From JAGOUA01 sp964428975 (lineage in GTDB: Bacteria; Patescibacteriota; Patescibacteriia; 2-12-FULL-60-25), in the NCBI GenBank assembly GCA_964428975.1, contig CAYSAI010000003.1, positions 42,315 to 106,314 of the forward strand: a DNA stretch of 64,000 nt, in the 5' to 3' direction. The notes below the pieces were generated by a model. The model saw only the letters and a list, made by a program, of their open reading frames with translations. It did no database searches and had not been told where the DNA came from. Made by a program: the position numbers and the translations under genes. This document shows positions 48,820 to 58,133 of the stretch, piece by piece (position 1 is the first letter of the stretch; every line of letters starts with the position of its first letter).

Positions 48820-49629
48820 ATGCAGTCGTTTCGCACTTCTCCTTCGAGAGCGCCACGCTTCTTCTTTCTTTTGCTCCTTGTTCTTGCGGCAGTGATGGCA
48901 ATTCCGTGGTCGCGAGCAAAAGTCGAGCAGGGGGTGAGCATGGCGCTTGTTCTCGCTTCTCGAACGATGCTCGTGATTCGTGGAACGACGGATGACGAAC
49001 GTGATGCGCGTTTGCAGCTCGCAGAAACGCGTCTCGCGCAGCTTACGGCTGGCCTTGCGCGTATTGGGGCGCTTGAAGAAGAAAATGCGCTTTTACGAAA
49101 ACAAATTCAGTACGTTCCTGATTCCGGTTTTGAGTTGCTTGGAGCGCAGGTGCTTTCACGCGTGATGACGCCAGATCGAGCGATGATCACGATCAATCGT
49201 GGGGCGTTTGATGAAATCGAAGTTGGGCAAGCCGTGCTCGCAGAAGAGGGCATCGTGGTGGGAAAGGTGGTGTTGCTCTTTGAACGCATCGCGACCGTTC
49301 AACTCCTGACGGATCCGCGCAGTCGTTTCGCGGCGAGTATCAGCGGAGAAAAACGGTTGCTCGGCGTGGTTGAGGGGCGTGGAAACGGGGCAGCGCGCAT
49401 GACGTATATTCCTGCTTCGCAAGCGATTCAAAAAGATCAGATTATTGTTACGTCCGGTACGGAGGAGAAAATACCGCCCCATTTGTCGCTCGGTCTTGTG
49501 AACGCGGTGGAAGGTACGGCGACCGACCCATTCGTGTCCGCAATTCTTGAGCCGCTTCTTCCGTTTGATCGATTGCAGCTTGTGCAGATCCTTCGGCCAG
49601 CGAGAAAAGCGAAACTTGGATCACTATGA
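48820..49629 (+). CDS. mreC: Rod-shape protein MreC
   Basis: A 269-residue protein with one N-terminal membrane helix (about 14-34), a coiled coil (LAETRLAQLTAGLARIGALE then EENALLRKQI) and the beta-rich MreC domain (LLGAQVLSRVMTPDRAMITI, VVGKVVLLFERIATVQLLTD, IIVTSGTEEKIPPHLSLGLV). MreC links MreB to the periplasmic wall enzymes such as PBP2. It lies 3 bases after mreB and overlaps the next gene by 4. Confidence 0.94.
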   Translation: MQSFRTSPSRAPRFFFLLLLVLAAVMAIPWSRAKVEQGVSMALVLASRTMLVIRGTTDDERDARLQLAETRLAQLTAGLARIGALEEENALLRKQIQYVPDSGFELLGAQVLSRVMTPDRAMITINRGAFDEIEVGQAVLAEEGIVVGKVVLLFERIATVQLLTDPRSRFAASISGEKRLLGVVEGRGNGAARMTYIPASQAIQKDQIIVTSGTEEKIPPHLSLGLVNAVEGTATDPFVSAILEPLLPFDRLQLVQILRPARKAKLGSL

Positions 49630-50099
49630 AACCCTTCTTTTCTGGAGCGTTTTTTCTTCTCGCGCTTTTCCTTGAGAGTGTAGGATTTGGTCTGTCGTTT
49701 GGTGTGTTTGCGTGGCTGCCTCTCTGGTCGTGGTACGTACTCGCTCTCTCATTTGAAGCGCATCTTTCAACGCTTCTAGGGGCGTTCGTGATAACGAGTC
49801 TTTGGCTCTTTCTTGCCCATCCTGCACCTCTCGCGACGATCCTCTGGCTTGGAAGTGGGGGGCTCTTTGGCTGGCTGCTGTTCCGCGGTGTGATCGCTCA
49901 TCGCTCCTTTCTCGGGACGTTTGCTCTTGCGTGTGTGTGGCGTCTCGTGTTTGGACTTGTGTGTTATGGTTTGTATTGGCGGGGGACGCCGTTCTTTGGA
50001 CGAGCCTTTCTCGTGTGGATAGGAACGCTTCTTCTCACGGATAGCCTCACGCTTCTCCTTGGTTTTCGACTCTGGAAAACCTCCTATGTTGCACGATAA
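49626..50099 (+). CDS. mreD: MreD-like membrane protein
   Basis: A 157-residue protein with five hydrophobic segments and no strong motifs, as usual for MreD. The call rests mainly on its position between mreC and the PBP2 gene. It overlaps both neighbours (4 and 14 bases), implying coupled translation. Confidence 0.75.
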   Translation: MKPFFSGAFFLLALFLESVGFGLSFGVFAWLPLWSWYVLALSFEAHLSTLLGAFVITSLWLFLAHPAPLATILWLGSGGLFGWLLFRGVIAHRSFLGTFALACVWRLVFGLVCYGLYWRGTPFFGRAFLVWIGTLLLTDSLTLLLGFRLWKTSYVAR

Positions 50100-51993
50100 C
50101 CCTTTTTTTCCTCGCGCATTTCGCTTGAAGCGTGATGAGCGCGTTTCGCTTGATACGCCGCTCGAGCTTCCGATGGATCGTCTGGTTCAGGTTGGTTCTG
50201 GTGGCGAACGCCCGCTATTTTTAGGCTTTGGATTTTCCCGTCGGCGATTTCTTGTGATGGCGAGCATTTTCATCCTTCTGCTGAGTGTGCTCATCGGACG
50301 GGCCGTGTGGATGCAGGTTTGGCAAGGAGCAAAATACGAAGCGCTTTCCGAACAGAATCGTTTGCGTGTGGTACCCGCTTGGCCGAAACGCGGTATTATT
50401 ACCGATCGTAACGGCGTAGTGCTCGCGGAAAATATTCCCCGTTTTCAAGTCGTGCTTACGCCGCGTGACCTTCCTCTTGATGTGGAAACGCGCACCGCGA
50501 TGCTGCGCGATCTTGTACAGATGATCGGCGGATCGTTTACCGAGATGGTAGCACTGCTCGAAGAAACGAAAGCGCGTCCAGATGAACCGGTGCTCATCGC
50601 GGATGGTGTGGCGTATGAGCAGGCGATGGCGCTCGCCCTCAAGCTGCCAGAACTTCCCGCCGTCTCTCTTGAAGCGCGTCCGAAGCGGGCCTATCCCCGT
50701 TCAGCGGAACTCACGAGTCTTGCGCATGTGCTTGGGTATGTGGGAAAGATTTCTGAGCAGGAACTCGGTTCACTTCGTGAGAAAGGGTATCGTCGTGTGG
50801 ATGAACTCGGAAAAGTGGGCATCGAGCGTTCGTATGAAGAGCGTTTACGCGGTACGGTGGGGCATCGTACGCTTGAGGTGGATGCGCGTGGACGAGCAAA
50901 AGGCGTTGTCCGTGAAGAACCTTCCGTGAATGGACAAAACGTCCAACTGACGATTGATATGCGTTTGCAAAAAGCGGCTGAACAAGCATTATCTCTCGTG
51001 CTACATCAAGAAAAATTGCGGCGAGGCTCGGTTGTGGCCATGGATCCGCGCAACGGAGAGATTCGCGCGCTGGTCTCGCTTCCGGCGTATGATAATAACG
51101 CGTTTTCTGGAGGGGTATCGTCGACGGTGTATCAAGCGCTCGTGCAAGATAAAGATCAGCCACTCTTTGCACGCGCGCTCGCTGGGGCGTATCCATCTGG
51201 TTCGACGGTGAAGATTGTCGTGTCAGTCGCGGCACTTATGGAGGGAATTATTACGCCAAATACGACGATTCTTTCAACGGGAGGTATTCGCGTAGGGCAA
51301 TGGTTTTTTCCGGATTGGAAAGCGGGTGGGCACGGGATTACGAACGTGCGAAAAGCGATCGCGTGGTCGATCAATACGTTTTTTTATACGATAGGTGGGG
51401 GGTATCAAGGCTTTAAGGGGATGGGGCCAGACGCGCTCTCGACGTGGTATACAAAGTTTGGTCTTGGAAAGAAAACGGGGATTGATATAACGGGTGAGGC
51501 AAGCGGCCTCGTGCCAACGCAAACGTGGAAAGAAGCGACGAAAAAAGAACCATGGTACGTGGGAGATACCTACAACCTCTCGATTGGACAGGGAGATTTG
51601 CTCGTGACGCCTCTTCAGGTCGCGCGCTATACGATGGCGATTGCGAACGGAGGAACGCTCATTGAGCCGCATCTTTTCCTTGAGAAGGTTCCCACGCGCA
51701 TCGAAACAGGCGCGCGCGCTGATGTGGTGGAAGAAGTGCGTCAAGGGATGCGAGATGCGGTTGTTTCTGGTTCAGCGCGGGGCATTTCTCTCCTACCTTT
51801 TACAAGTGGCGGAAAAACAGGTACTGCGCAGTGGAACACGAATAATGCGACACACGCGTGGTTTACGGCGTTCGCTCCGTTTGAGAATCCTGAGCTCGTT
51901 GTTACGGTTCTTCTCGAAGAAGGAGGCGAAGGTTCACGCGTCGCTGTGCCTGTCGCGCGAGAGATCCTCCGCGCGTGGGGGGAGATGCGATGA
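50086..51993 (+). CDS. mrdA: Penicillin-binding protein 2 (elongation transpeptidase)
   Basis: A 635-residue class B PBP. One membrane helix lies near 47-68 (FLVMASIFILLLSVLIGRAV). The pedestal domain contains RGIITDRNGVVLAENIPRF. The transpeptidase domain has the serine motif SGSTVK, SxN as SIN in AWSINTFFYTIGGG, and KTGT in SGGKTGTAQWN. It cross-links peptidoglycan together with RodA, which is not in the window. The ATG at 50086 is chosen because translation upstream overlaps mreD more. Confidence 0.95.
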   Translation: MLHDNPFFPRAFRLKRDERVSLDTPLELPMDRLVQVGSGGERPLFLGFGFSRRRFLVMASIFILLLSVLIGRAVWMQVWQGAKYEALSEQNRLRVVPAWPKRGIITDRNGVVLAENIPRFQVVLTPRDLPLDVETRTAMLRDLVQMIGGSFTEMVALLEETKARPDEPVLIADGVAYEQAMALALKLPELPAVSLEARPKRAYPRSAELTSLAHVLGYVGKISEQELGSLREKGYRRVDELGKVGIERSYEERLRGTVGHRTLEVDARGRAKGVVREEPSVNGQNVQLTIDMRLQKAAEQALSLVLHQEKLRRGSVVAMDPRNGEIRALVSLPAYDNNAFSGGVSSTVYQALVQDKDQPLFARALAGAYPSGSTVKIVVSVAALMEGIITPNTTILSTGGIRVGQWFFPDWKAGGHGITNVRKAIAWSINTFFYTIGGGYQGFKGMGPDALSTWYTKFGLGKKTGIDITGEASGLVPTQTWKEATKKEPWYVGDTYNLSIGQGDLLVTPLQVARYTMAIANGGTLIEPHLFLEKVPTRIETGARADVVEEVRQGMRDAVVSGSARGISLLPFTSGGKTGTAQWNTNNATHAWFTAFAPFENPELVVTVLLEEGGEGSRVAVPVAREILRAWGEMR

Positions 51994-52005
51994 AAGAGAA
52001 GCTTT

Positions 52006-52035
52006 TTGACACGTGTCGCCTTCTTCCGTTATGCT
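52006..52035 (+). promoter_or_regulatory. Promoter of greA
   Basis: TTGACA (52006-52011) and TATGCT (52030-52035) with an 18-base spacer. The predicted start (about 52042) is just ahead of the leader hairpin. Confidence 0.7.
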
Positions 52036-52044
52036 TGATGTATT

Positions 52045-52081
52045 CGGTTCCCGAATGCGATTCGGGACCGATTTGTTTTTC
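52045..52081 (+). terminator. Intrinsic terminator in the greA leader
   Basis: CGGTTCCCGAAT (52045-52056), loop GCG, ATTCGGGACCG (52060-52070), then ATTTGTTTTTC. It lies between the greA promoter and its ATG at 52085. It could end the mrdA transcript, attenuate greA, or both. Confidence 0.8.
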
Positions 52082-52084
52082 TCT

Positions 52085-52543
52085 ATGACTCCGTATCTTA
52101 CCCCCCAAGGACTCCAAAATCTCGAAACTGAATTGAAGGAATTAAAAACGATCAAGCGTGCCGAAGCGACCGCGCGCATCGAAGAGGCGAAATCGCTGGG
52201 CGATCTTTCTGAAAACGCCGAATATCACGACGCGAAAGAGGCACAAGCATTTATCGAAGGACGTATTTTTGAGATTGAAGACGTGCTGAAAAGCTATGTA
52301 CTTATCGAAGAAACGGGTGGTGTGGCGAAAAAAGTTCGTGTTGGTTCAACGGTGAAAACGCTCGTGAATGGAAAGGAAAAAACGTACACCATCGTAGGGT
52401 CGAATGAGGCAGATCCGGCAACGGGAAAAATCTCGAACGAATCACCCCTTGGACAGGCGCTTCTCGCCTTGAATGTCGACGATCAGGTGAATGTCGAGAC
52501 GCCGGCTGGCGTGGCCGTGTACAAGATTGTGTCCATTGCGTAA
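52085..52543 (+). CDS. greA: Transcription elongation factor GreA
   Basis: GreA rescues backtracked RNA polymerase by stimulating transcript cleavage. The 152-residue protein has the coiled-coil N-domain with LGDLSENAEYHDAKEAQAFI, the acidic tip that enters the polymerase channel, and a C-terminal FKBP-like domain (YTIVGSNEADPATGKISNES and SPLGQALLAL). The start at 52085 gives MTPYLTPQGLQNLE, as in the family. Confidence 0.96.
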   Translation: MTPYLTPQGLQNLETELKELKTIKRAEATARIEEAKSLGDLSENAEYHDAKEAQAFIEGRIFEIEDVLKSYVLIEETGGVAKKVRVGSTVKTLVNGKEKTYTIVGSNEADPATGKISNESPLGQALLALNVDDQVNVETPAGVAVYKIVSIA

Positions 52544-52555
52544 GCTCGAGGGCGT

Positions 52556-54025
52556 ATGACCCTTGATGAACGCTCGGTACGGCTGGAAAAACTCCGTCGT
52601 CTTGAAAAAGACGGGCCGATACCCTATGCCTTGGAACCGCAACGAACCGCGACCTGTGGTGAGGCGCTCGCTTCCTTTGATGTGTGGATGGGCGAGGGAC
52701 GCGAGCTTGTCCTTGCAGGGCGACTTCTGACGATTCGCGTGCATGGAGGGATGATGTTCGCTGATCTCGTGGATGCAACGGGCAAAATTCAGCTTCTCTT
52801 TAAACAAGATCTTCTCGCTGAAGCGTTCGAGCTTTTTCGCGATACGATGGATCCTGCCGATATTGTGGAGGCGCATGGAGTGCTTGCGCTGACGCGACGT
52901 GGCGAGAAAAGTTTTCAGGTGCACGCATGGCGACCGCTGACAAAAGCGCTTTTGCCTCTGCCAGAAAAGTGGCACGGTCTGAGTGATGTGGAAACCCGCT
53001 TTCGTGAACGCGAGCTTGACCTTCTTGTGAACCCAGAGGTTGTCGAGCGTTTTCGTATTCGTTCGCGTCTTGTGAGTGCTCTGCGACGTTTTCTTGATGA
53101 ACGTGACTTCATGGAGGTAGAAACGCCGATGCTCCATCCAATTCCGGGAGGAGCAAACGCTCGTCCGTTTGTCACGCATCATAACGCGCTTGGGGCGGAT
53201 TTTTATCTGCGTATTGCGCCAGAGATCTACTTGAAACGGCTTGTTGTAGGAGGAATCGAGCGTCTCTATGAGATTGGACGCTGTTTTCGCAATGAGGGCA
53301 TCGATCATACGCATAACCCCGAGTTTACGATGCTCGAACTCTATTGGGCGTACGCGAATCGAGAACCGTTCTTTCACTTTTTAGAGGAGATGGTGCAAGA
53401 AATGGTGCGTGCAGCGATGGGGGAAGCGCGTGTACAAACACCTGATGCACTTCTGGATTTTACGGCGCCGTTTCCGCGCAAAACCTTTCGCGAAACGATT
53501 CTTGAGGCGACGGGCATTGATATCGACACCTGTTCAACGAAGGAAGCGCTTCTGCGAGCCGTTCAAGAAAAAGGGCTGTCCATCCATCTTGCGGAGTGCC
53601 ACTCGTTAAGCGAGGCGTTCGATGAACTCTACAAAAAAACGGGACGCGCGGCGATTGTGCAGCCAACGTGGGTGTTTGATTATCCCGCCGATATGAAGCC
53701 GCTCGCGAACGTTTCGCCGAGCGATCCAACGAAAAGTGCGTGCGCGCAGCTCGTGGTGCAAGGGGCAGAACTCGTGAATGCGTACTATCACGAACTGCAC
53801 AACCCGCTCATGCAGCGCGAACGTCTCGAGCAGCAAGAAGCGCTCGCAGCACAAGGGAGCGTCGAGGCGCAGCGTCTCGACGAAGCGTTTCTTACGTCGC
53901 TTGAGCACGGCCTTCCGCCTACGAGCGGTATGGGGATGGGGATTGATCGATTCGTTTCCCTCATTACGGGTGCAGGTTCTTTGAAAGAGGTGATTTTATT
54001 CCCGACATTGCGGCCAGAAGCATAA
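52556..54025 (+). CDS. lysS: Lysyl-tRNA synthetase, class II
   Basis: The 489-residue enzyme charges tRNA-Lys. An N-terminal OB-fold anticodon domain (VLAGRLLTIRVHGGMMFADL) is followed by the class II core: motif 1 FMEVETPMLHPIPGGANARP, motif 2 FRNEGIDHTHNPEFTMLE and motif 3 GMGMGIDRFVSLITG. Substrate residues in GAELVNAYYHELHNP are also typical of LysS. It starts 12 bases after greA. Confidence 0.96.
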   Translation: MTLDERSVRLEKLRRLEKDGPIPYALEPQRTATCGEALASFDVWMGEGRELVLAGRLLTIRVHGGMMFADLVDATGKIQLLFKQDLLAEAFELFRDTMDPADIVEAHGVLALTRRGEKSFQVHAWRPLTKALLPLPEKWHGLSDVETRFRERELDLLVNPEVVERFRIRSRLVSALRRFLDERDFMEVETPMLHPIPGGANARPFVTHHNALGADFYLRIAPEIYLKRLVVGGIERLYEIGRCFRNEGIDHTHNPEFTMLELYWAYANREPFFHFLEEMVQEMVRAAMGEARVQTPDALLDFTAPFPRKTFRETILEATGIDIDTCSTKEALLRAVQEKGLSIHLAECHSLSEAFDELYKKTGRAAIVQPTWVFDYPADMKPLANVSPSDPTKSACAQLVVQGAELVNAYYHELHNPLMQRERLEQQEALAAQGSVEAQRLDEAFLTSLEHGLPPTSGMGMGIDRFVSLITGAGSLKEVILFPTLRPEA

Positions 54026-54029
54026 CCGT

Positions 54030-55298
54030 ATGATTGATCCAAAATACCTCCGCGAACATGCGGATGAAATGAAGGCGAACGTCGTGGCACGTCGCATGAC
54101 GGTGGATGTGGACGCCTATCTCGCTCTCGATGAGCAGCGCTTGACCCTCTTACGACAGGTCGAAGAGCTCAGGCGTGAACGCAATGACGTGGCGAATACA
54201 ATTCCTTCTCTCACGGGAGGGGCACGCGCTGCGAGCATTGAACGAGGTAAGGCGCTCAAAACGCAGCTCGCGCAAGAAGAGGCAAAACTCACGCTTCTTG
54301 AAACGTCTACGCACGAACTGCTTCTTCAATTGCCAAACTTTACGCATCCAGATGCGCCGCTTGGAGGGTCAGATGCAGAAAATCGCGAAGTGTCTCGTAC
54401 GGGTGAAATAAAGCCTCTCACGAACCCTCGTTCGCATACCGAACTTGCGAGCGCGCTTGATCTGCTTGATTTTGAACGTGGAGCAAAAGTGGCTGGCGCG
54501 AAGTTCTATTTTGTGAAACGTGATCTGGTGATTCTTGAACAGGCGCTTATTCTTTGGACGCTTCAAGAGCTGCGACGCGAGGGATTTATTCCGCTTGAAA
54601 CGCCGGATATAGCGAAACACGAGGTGCTTATCGGTGCGGGTTTTCAGCCGCGTGGCGAAGAAACGCAAACGTACGCCATTGAAGGAACCGACCTTGCGCT
54701 CATCGGTACGGCAGAGATTCCGATGGGAGGCTTTCATCAGGAGGAGATTTTGGATGAGGCGTCATTACCGCTCAAATATGCAGGGCTTTCCCATTGTTTT
54801 CGTACGGAAGCAGGTTCCTACGGGCGTGAATCCTACGGATTATATCGCGTGCATCAATTTACCAAGGTGGAGATGTTTGTCGTGGCCACGCGAGAGCAGT
54901 CGGAAGCGCTTCTCGAAGACTTACGTCGTCTTGAAGAGCGAATTTTTACGAAGCTCGGCATTCCGTTTCGTGTGGTGGATACGTGTACCGCAGATTTAGG
55001 CGCGCCGGCCTCTCGAAAATATGATCTTGAAGCATGGATGTGGGGGAAAAAGAACGGCACAGGTGATTGGGGAGAGGTGACAAGCACGTCAAATTGCACA
55101 GACTATCAAGCGCGTCGACTGGGTATTCGTGTACGAAGAGCGGATGGATCTCTTGAATTTGCGCATACGTTAAACGGAACGGCCGTCGCTCTTTCTCGTG
55201 CGATGATTGCTATCTTGGAAAACTATCAGCAAGAAGATGGTTCGATTCGTGTACCGGATGTGCTTCAACCGCTCTGTGGGTTTTCTCTTCTTACCTAG
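54030..55298 (+). CDS. serS: Seryl-tRNA synthetase
   Basis: The 422-residue enzyme charges tRNA-Ser. The N-terminal coiled-coil arm (about 30-100) binds the tRNA long arm. The class II core shows GTAEIPMGGFHQEEIL, motif 2 CFRTEAGSYGRESYGLYRVH with QFTKVEMF, SKxxDLE-like SRKYDLEAWMW, and motif 3 NGTAVALSRAMIAILEN. It follows lysS by 4 bases. Confidence 0.96.
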   Translation: MIDPKYLREHADEMKANVVARRMTVDVDAYLALDEQRLTLLRQVEELRRERNDVANTIPSLTGGARAASIERGKALKTQLAQEEAKLTLLETSTHELLLQLPNFTHPDAPLGGSDAENREVSRTGEIKPLTNPRSHTELASALDLLDFERGAKVAGAKFYFVKRDLVILEQALILWTLQELRREGFIPLETPDIAKHEVLIGAGFQPRGEETQTYAIEGTDLALIGTAEIPMGGFHQEEILDEASLPLKYAGLSHCFRTEAGSYGRESYGLYRVHQFTKVEMFVVATREQSEALLEDLRRLEERIFTKLGIPFRVVDTCTADLGAPASRKYDLEAWMWGKKNGTGDWGEVTSTSNCTDYQARRLGIRVRRADGSLEFAHTLNGTAVALSRAMIAILENYQQEDGSIRVPDVLQPLCGFSLLT

Positions 55299-55302
55299 AA
55301 CC

Positions 55303-57108
55303 ATGGAGCAGTCTCACATTCGGAATTTTTGTATCATTGCGCATATCGATCATGGAAAATCGACTCTTTCTGATCGGTTGCTTGAAGTGACGGGAACGGT
55401 GGAAAAACGCAAAATGAAAGAACAGCTTCTTGACACGATGGAGCTGGAGCGCGAGCGCGGCATCACGATCAAGCTTCAACCAGCGCGTATGGAGTACACC
55501 GCGAAGGACGGCATCACGTACGAACTCAACCTCATCGACACGCCCGGCCACGTCGATTTTACGTACGAAGTATCGCGTTCGCTCGCGTCGGTGGAAGGGG
55601 CGATTCTTCTCGTGGATGCGACGCAGGGCGTGCAAGCGCAAACGATTGCGAACGTGTATCTCGCGATCGAACAAAATCTCACGATTATTCCCGTCTTGAA
55701 TAAGATTGACCTGCCAAACGCGGATCCTGAACGTCGCGCAACAGAGCTGATGCAACTTCTTGGGTGTAAGCGAGAAGAGATTAATATCGCATCGGGAAAA
55801 ACAGGGGAAGGAGTACCGATGATTCTTGAACGGATCGTGCAGGAGGTACCGCCCCCTTCAGGAGACGAATCAAAACCGTTTCGTGCCGTGATTTTCGATT
55901 CAAAATACGACGACTATCAAGGAGTAATCGCGTACATTCGCTGTGTGGATGGACGTCTCGTGAAGCATGCGAGCATTCGTTTTCTCGCCACGTCCGCTGA
56001 TGGACAAGCGCTCGAGGTGGGCGCGCTCAAACCCGAGCATATTCCGCTGCCTGCGCTCGAAACGGGGGAAATTGGTTATGTCGTGACGGGCCTCAAAGAC
56101 ATTGGAGCGGTGCGCGTGGGAGATACGATCACCTCTCGCGAGACGGCAGATCAGGTGTCGATGCTTCCTGGATATAAAGAGGTGCGACCGATGGTGTATG
56201 CGGGCGTGTTTCCTTCTGAAGGGAACGAGTATGAGCGTCTTCGCGATGCGATCTTGAAACTGAAACTCAGTGATGCGGCGCTTCAGTTTGAACCAGAGCA
56301 TTCAGCGGCGCTTGGATTTGGGTTTCGGTGTGGTTTATTAGGTATGTTGCATCTTGAGATCACGCAAGAACGCTTGATACGTGAGTTTGATATGGAGGTG
56401 GTCGTCACGACGCCTTCCGTCGCGTATGAAGTGACGCGTACAAATGGAGAGATGAAGGTCGTGACTTCGCCAGCGGCTTTTCCTGATCCATCCGTCATTC
56501 GCGAAACGCGTGAGCCGTGGGTGAAAGTGGATATCGTGTGTCCAAAAGACTACCTCGGTAACGTGATGCAGCTCGTGCAAGATCGTCGCGGTATCTACAC
56601 AACGACGGAATATCTTGATGTGGAGCGCGCGATTCTTCATTATGACATGCCTCTTGCCAGCGTGATCGTGGATTTTTATGATAAACTGAAAGGGGTTACG
56701 GCTGGCTATGCCTCGATGAACTACGAGTTTCTTGATTATCGCGCTTCGGATATTGTGTGCCTCACGATTCTCGTCGCGGAAGAACCTGTGGAAGCGCTCG
56801 CCACGCTCCTGCACGAATCGGAAGCGTATCGTCGAGGAAAAGAGATTGTGGAAGTATTGAAAGAAGAGCTTCCTCGTCAGCAGTTCGTGGTGAAACTCCA
56901 AGCGGCCGTGGGAGCGAAGGTGCTCGCCGGTGATCGCATCAGCGCGTTTCGGAAAGATGTGCTTGCGAAGATGTCCGGCGGCGATTTCTCGAGAAAATCG
57001 AAGCTCTTGCAGAAGCAAAAGAAGGGAAAAGCGAGGATGCTCGAACATGGAAAAGGCGGCGTCGAGATTCCGCCCGATACGTTTATTAAGGTACTACGAC
57101 GATCATAA
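55303..57108 (+). CDS. lepA: Elongation factor 4 (LepA)
   Basis: EF4 is a ribosomal GTPase related to EF-G. The 601-residue protein has HIRNFCIIAHIDHGKSTLSD, GITIKLQPARMEY, DTPGHVDFTYEVSRSL and NKIDLP. The LepA-specific C-terminal domain is present (YASMNYEFLDYRASD, LPRQQFVVKLQAAVGAKVLA, KKGKARMLEHGKGGVEIP). The ATG at 55303 gives the usual N-terminus; the longer frame overlaps serS. Confidence 0.97.
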   Translation: MEQSHIRNFCIIAHIDHGKSTLSDRLLEVTGTVEKRKMKEQLLDTMELERERGITIKLQPARMEYTAKDGITYELNLIDTPGHVDFTYEVSRSLASVEGAILLVDATQGVQAQTIANVYLAIEQNLTIIPVLNKIDLPNADPERRATELMQLLGCKREEINIASGKTGEGVPMILERIVQEVPPPSGDESKPFRAVIFDSKYDDYQGVIAYIRCVDGRLVKHASIRFLATSADGQALEVGALKPEHIPLPALETGEIGYVVTGLKDIGAVRVGDTITSRETADQVSMLPGYKEVRPMVYAGVFPSEGNEYERLRDAILKLKLSDAALQFEPEHSAALGFGFRCGLLGMLHLEITQERLIREFDMEVVVTTPSVAYEVTRTNGEMKVVTSPAAFPDPSVIRETREPWVKVDIVCPKDYLGNVMQLVQDRRGIYTTTEYLDVERAILHYDMPLASVIVDFYDKLKGVTAGYASMNYEFLDYRASDIVCLTILVAEEPVEALATLLHESEAYRRGKEIVEVLKEELPRQQFVVKLQAAVGAKVLAGDRISAFRKDVLAKMSGGDFSRKSKLLQKQKKGKARMLEHGKGGVEIPPDTFIKVLRRS

Positions 57109-57110
57109 GT

Positions 57111-57212
57111 ATGGAACATCTCTCTTCAAAAAAACGCCTCTCAATGAAAATCCTTGCGGTACTCATGATTCTTTCCACGACGCTGTTATTGTTTGCCCCG
57201 TTTTTTGGGTAG
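57111..57212 (+). CDS. 33-residue single-TM miniprotein
   Basis: A short frame starting 2 bases after the lepA stop. It has a basic N-terminus (MEHLSSKKRLSMK) and one hydrophobic helix (ILAVLMILSTTLLLFAPFFG) that ends at the TAG. The layout of a positive N-terminus plus one helix fits a real small membrane protein. No ribosome site of its own is clear, so translation would be by coupling to lepA. Unknown function. Confidence 0.5.
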   Translation: MEHLSSKKRLSMKILAVLMILSTTLLLFAPFFG

Positions 57213-57230
57213 AACGTGAAAGTTTTTTCT

Positions 57231-57749
57231 ATGATACCTCCTTCTAAAAACAAGAAAAACTATGCTTTTATTGATAGCAGTAATCTCAATTTAGGTATTA
57301 AAAGCCTTGGTTGGAAACTCGATTATCGGAAGTTTCGAGTATATCTTCGTGATAAGTATCACGTGCAAGAAGCGTTTATGTTCTTAGGTTTTTCGCCTGA
57401 GCAACAAGAGATGTATAAACATTTACAACAAGCGGGGTACATTCTTATCTTTAAGCCCATTTTGGTTTTGAAAGATGGCACCGTTAAAGGTAATTGTGAT
57501 GCAGAGCTTGTGTTGCAGGCAATGATAGAGCTTCCTCAGTACGAGAGGGCGGTATTAGTGACAGGAGACGGAGATTTTCATTGTCTCGTGAAATATTTAT
57601 TAAAGGTAGGAAAGTTTCAACAGCTCCTTGCCCCGGCGGTTAAAAGGTGTTCTTTTCTTCTTCGCCATCTTTTAGGGGGACAGGTAACCTTTCTCAATGA
57701 CGTGCGTCAAAAACTTGAGTATGCTCCTAAAATGAAAAACTCCCCGTAA
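57231..57749 (+). CDS. NYN-domain (LabA/DUF88) nuclease-like protein
   Basis: A 172-residue PIN-like NYN domain protein. Acidic sites are seen in YAFIDSSNLNLG (Asp and Asn), KGNCDAELVLQAM (Asp) and LVTGDGDFHCLVKYL (the two Asp of GDGDF). NYN proteins are thought to be metal-dependent RNases; the substrate is unknown. Base composition is visibly more A+T-rich than in lepA and gatA on either side. The ATG at 57231 is used; a GTG at 57216 is in frame. Confidence 0.9.
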   Translation: MIPPSKNKKNYAFIDSSNLNLGIKSLGWKLDYRKFRVYLRDKYHVQEAFMFLGFSPEQQEMYKHLQQAGYILIFKPILVLKDGTVKGNCDAELVLQAMIELPQYERAVLVTGDGDFHCLVKYLLKVGKFQQLLAPAVKRCSFLLRHLLGGQVTFLNDVRQKLEYAPKMKNSP

Positions 57750-57827
57750 GGACGAGCCTCACGAGGGGTTATTTCATCGTAATACACCCATATCCTACCA
57801 ACATGAATCCTCTTTGTCAATAACCCT

Positions 57828-58133
57828 ATGCCTTTTTCTCATGACGATGTTCGAGGTCTCGCGCGGCTTGCACGTATTGGTCTTACGGATGCGGAAGTGA
57901 CGCAGTTCGCGGGCGAGCTTTCCGCGATTGTTGCGTATGTGGATCGTTTGCAGGAGGTAGATGTATCGAGCATCGATGATCGTCCCGTCTTTTTGGAAGC
58001 GCAGTCTTCAAGACGAGATGTATCGAAGCATGATGTGGACACGCGCGAACGTCTCATCCAACAGTTTCCGGACCGCCTTGGCGAGGCGCTTCGTGTTCCC
58101 GCGGTGTTTGCGGAACGCACAAAAACGGTATGA
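57828..58133 (+). CDS. gatC: Glu/Asp-tRNA amidotransferase subunit C
   Basis: A 101-residue GatC that clamps GatA to GatB. Seen: DVRGLARLARIGLTDAEVTQ, LSAIVAYVDRLQEVD and, near the end, the family-typical RVPAVF. It overlaps gatA by 4 bases. gatB is not in the window. Confidence 0.93.
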   Translation: MPFSHDDVRGLARLARIGLTDAEVTQFAGELSAIVAYVDRLQEVDVSSIDDRPVFLEAQSSRRDVSKHDVDTRERLIQQFPDRLGEALRVPAVFAERTKTV

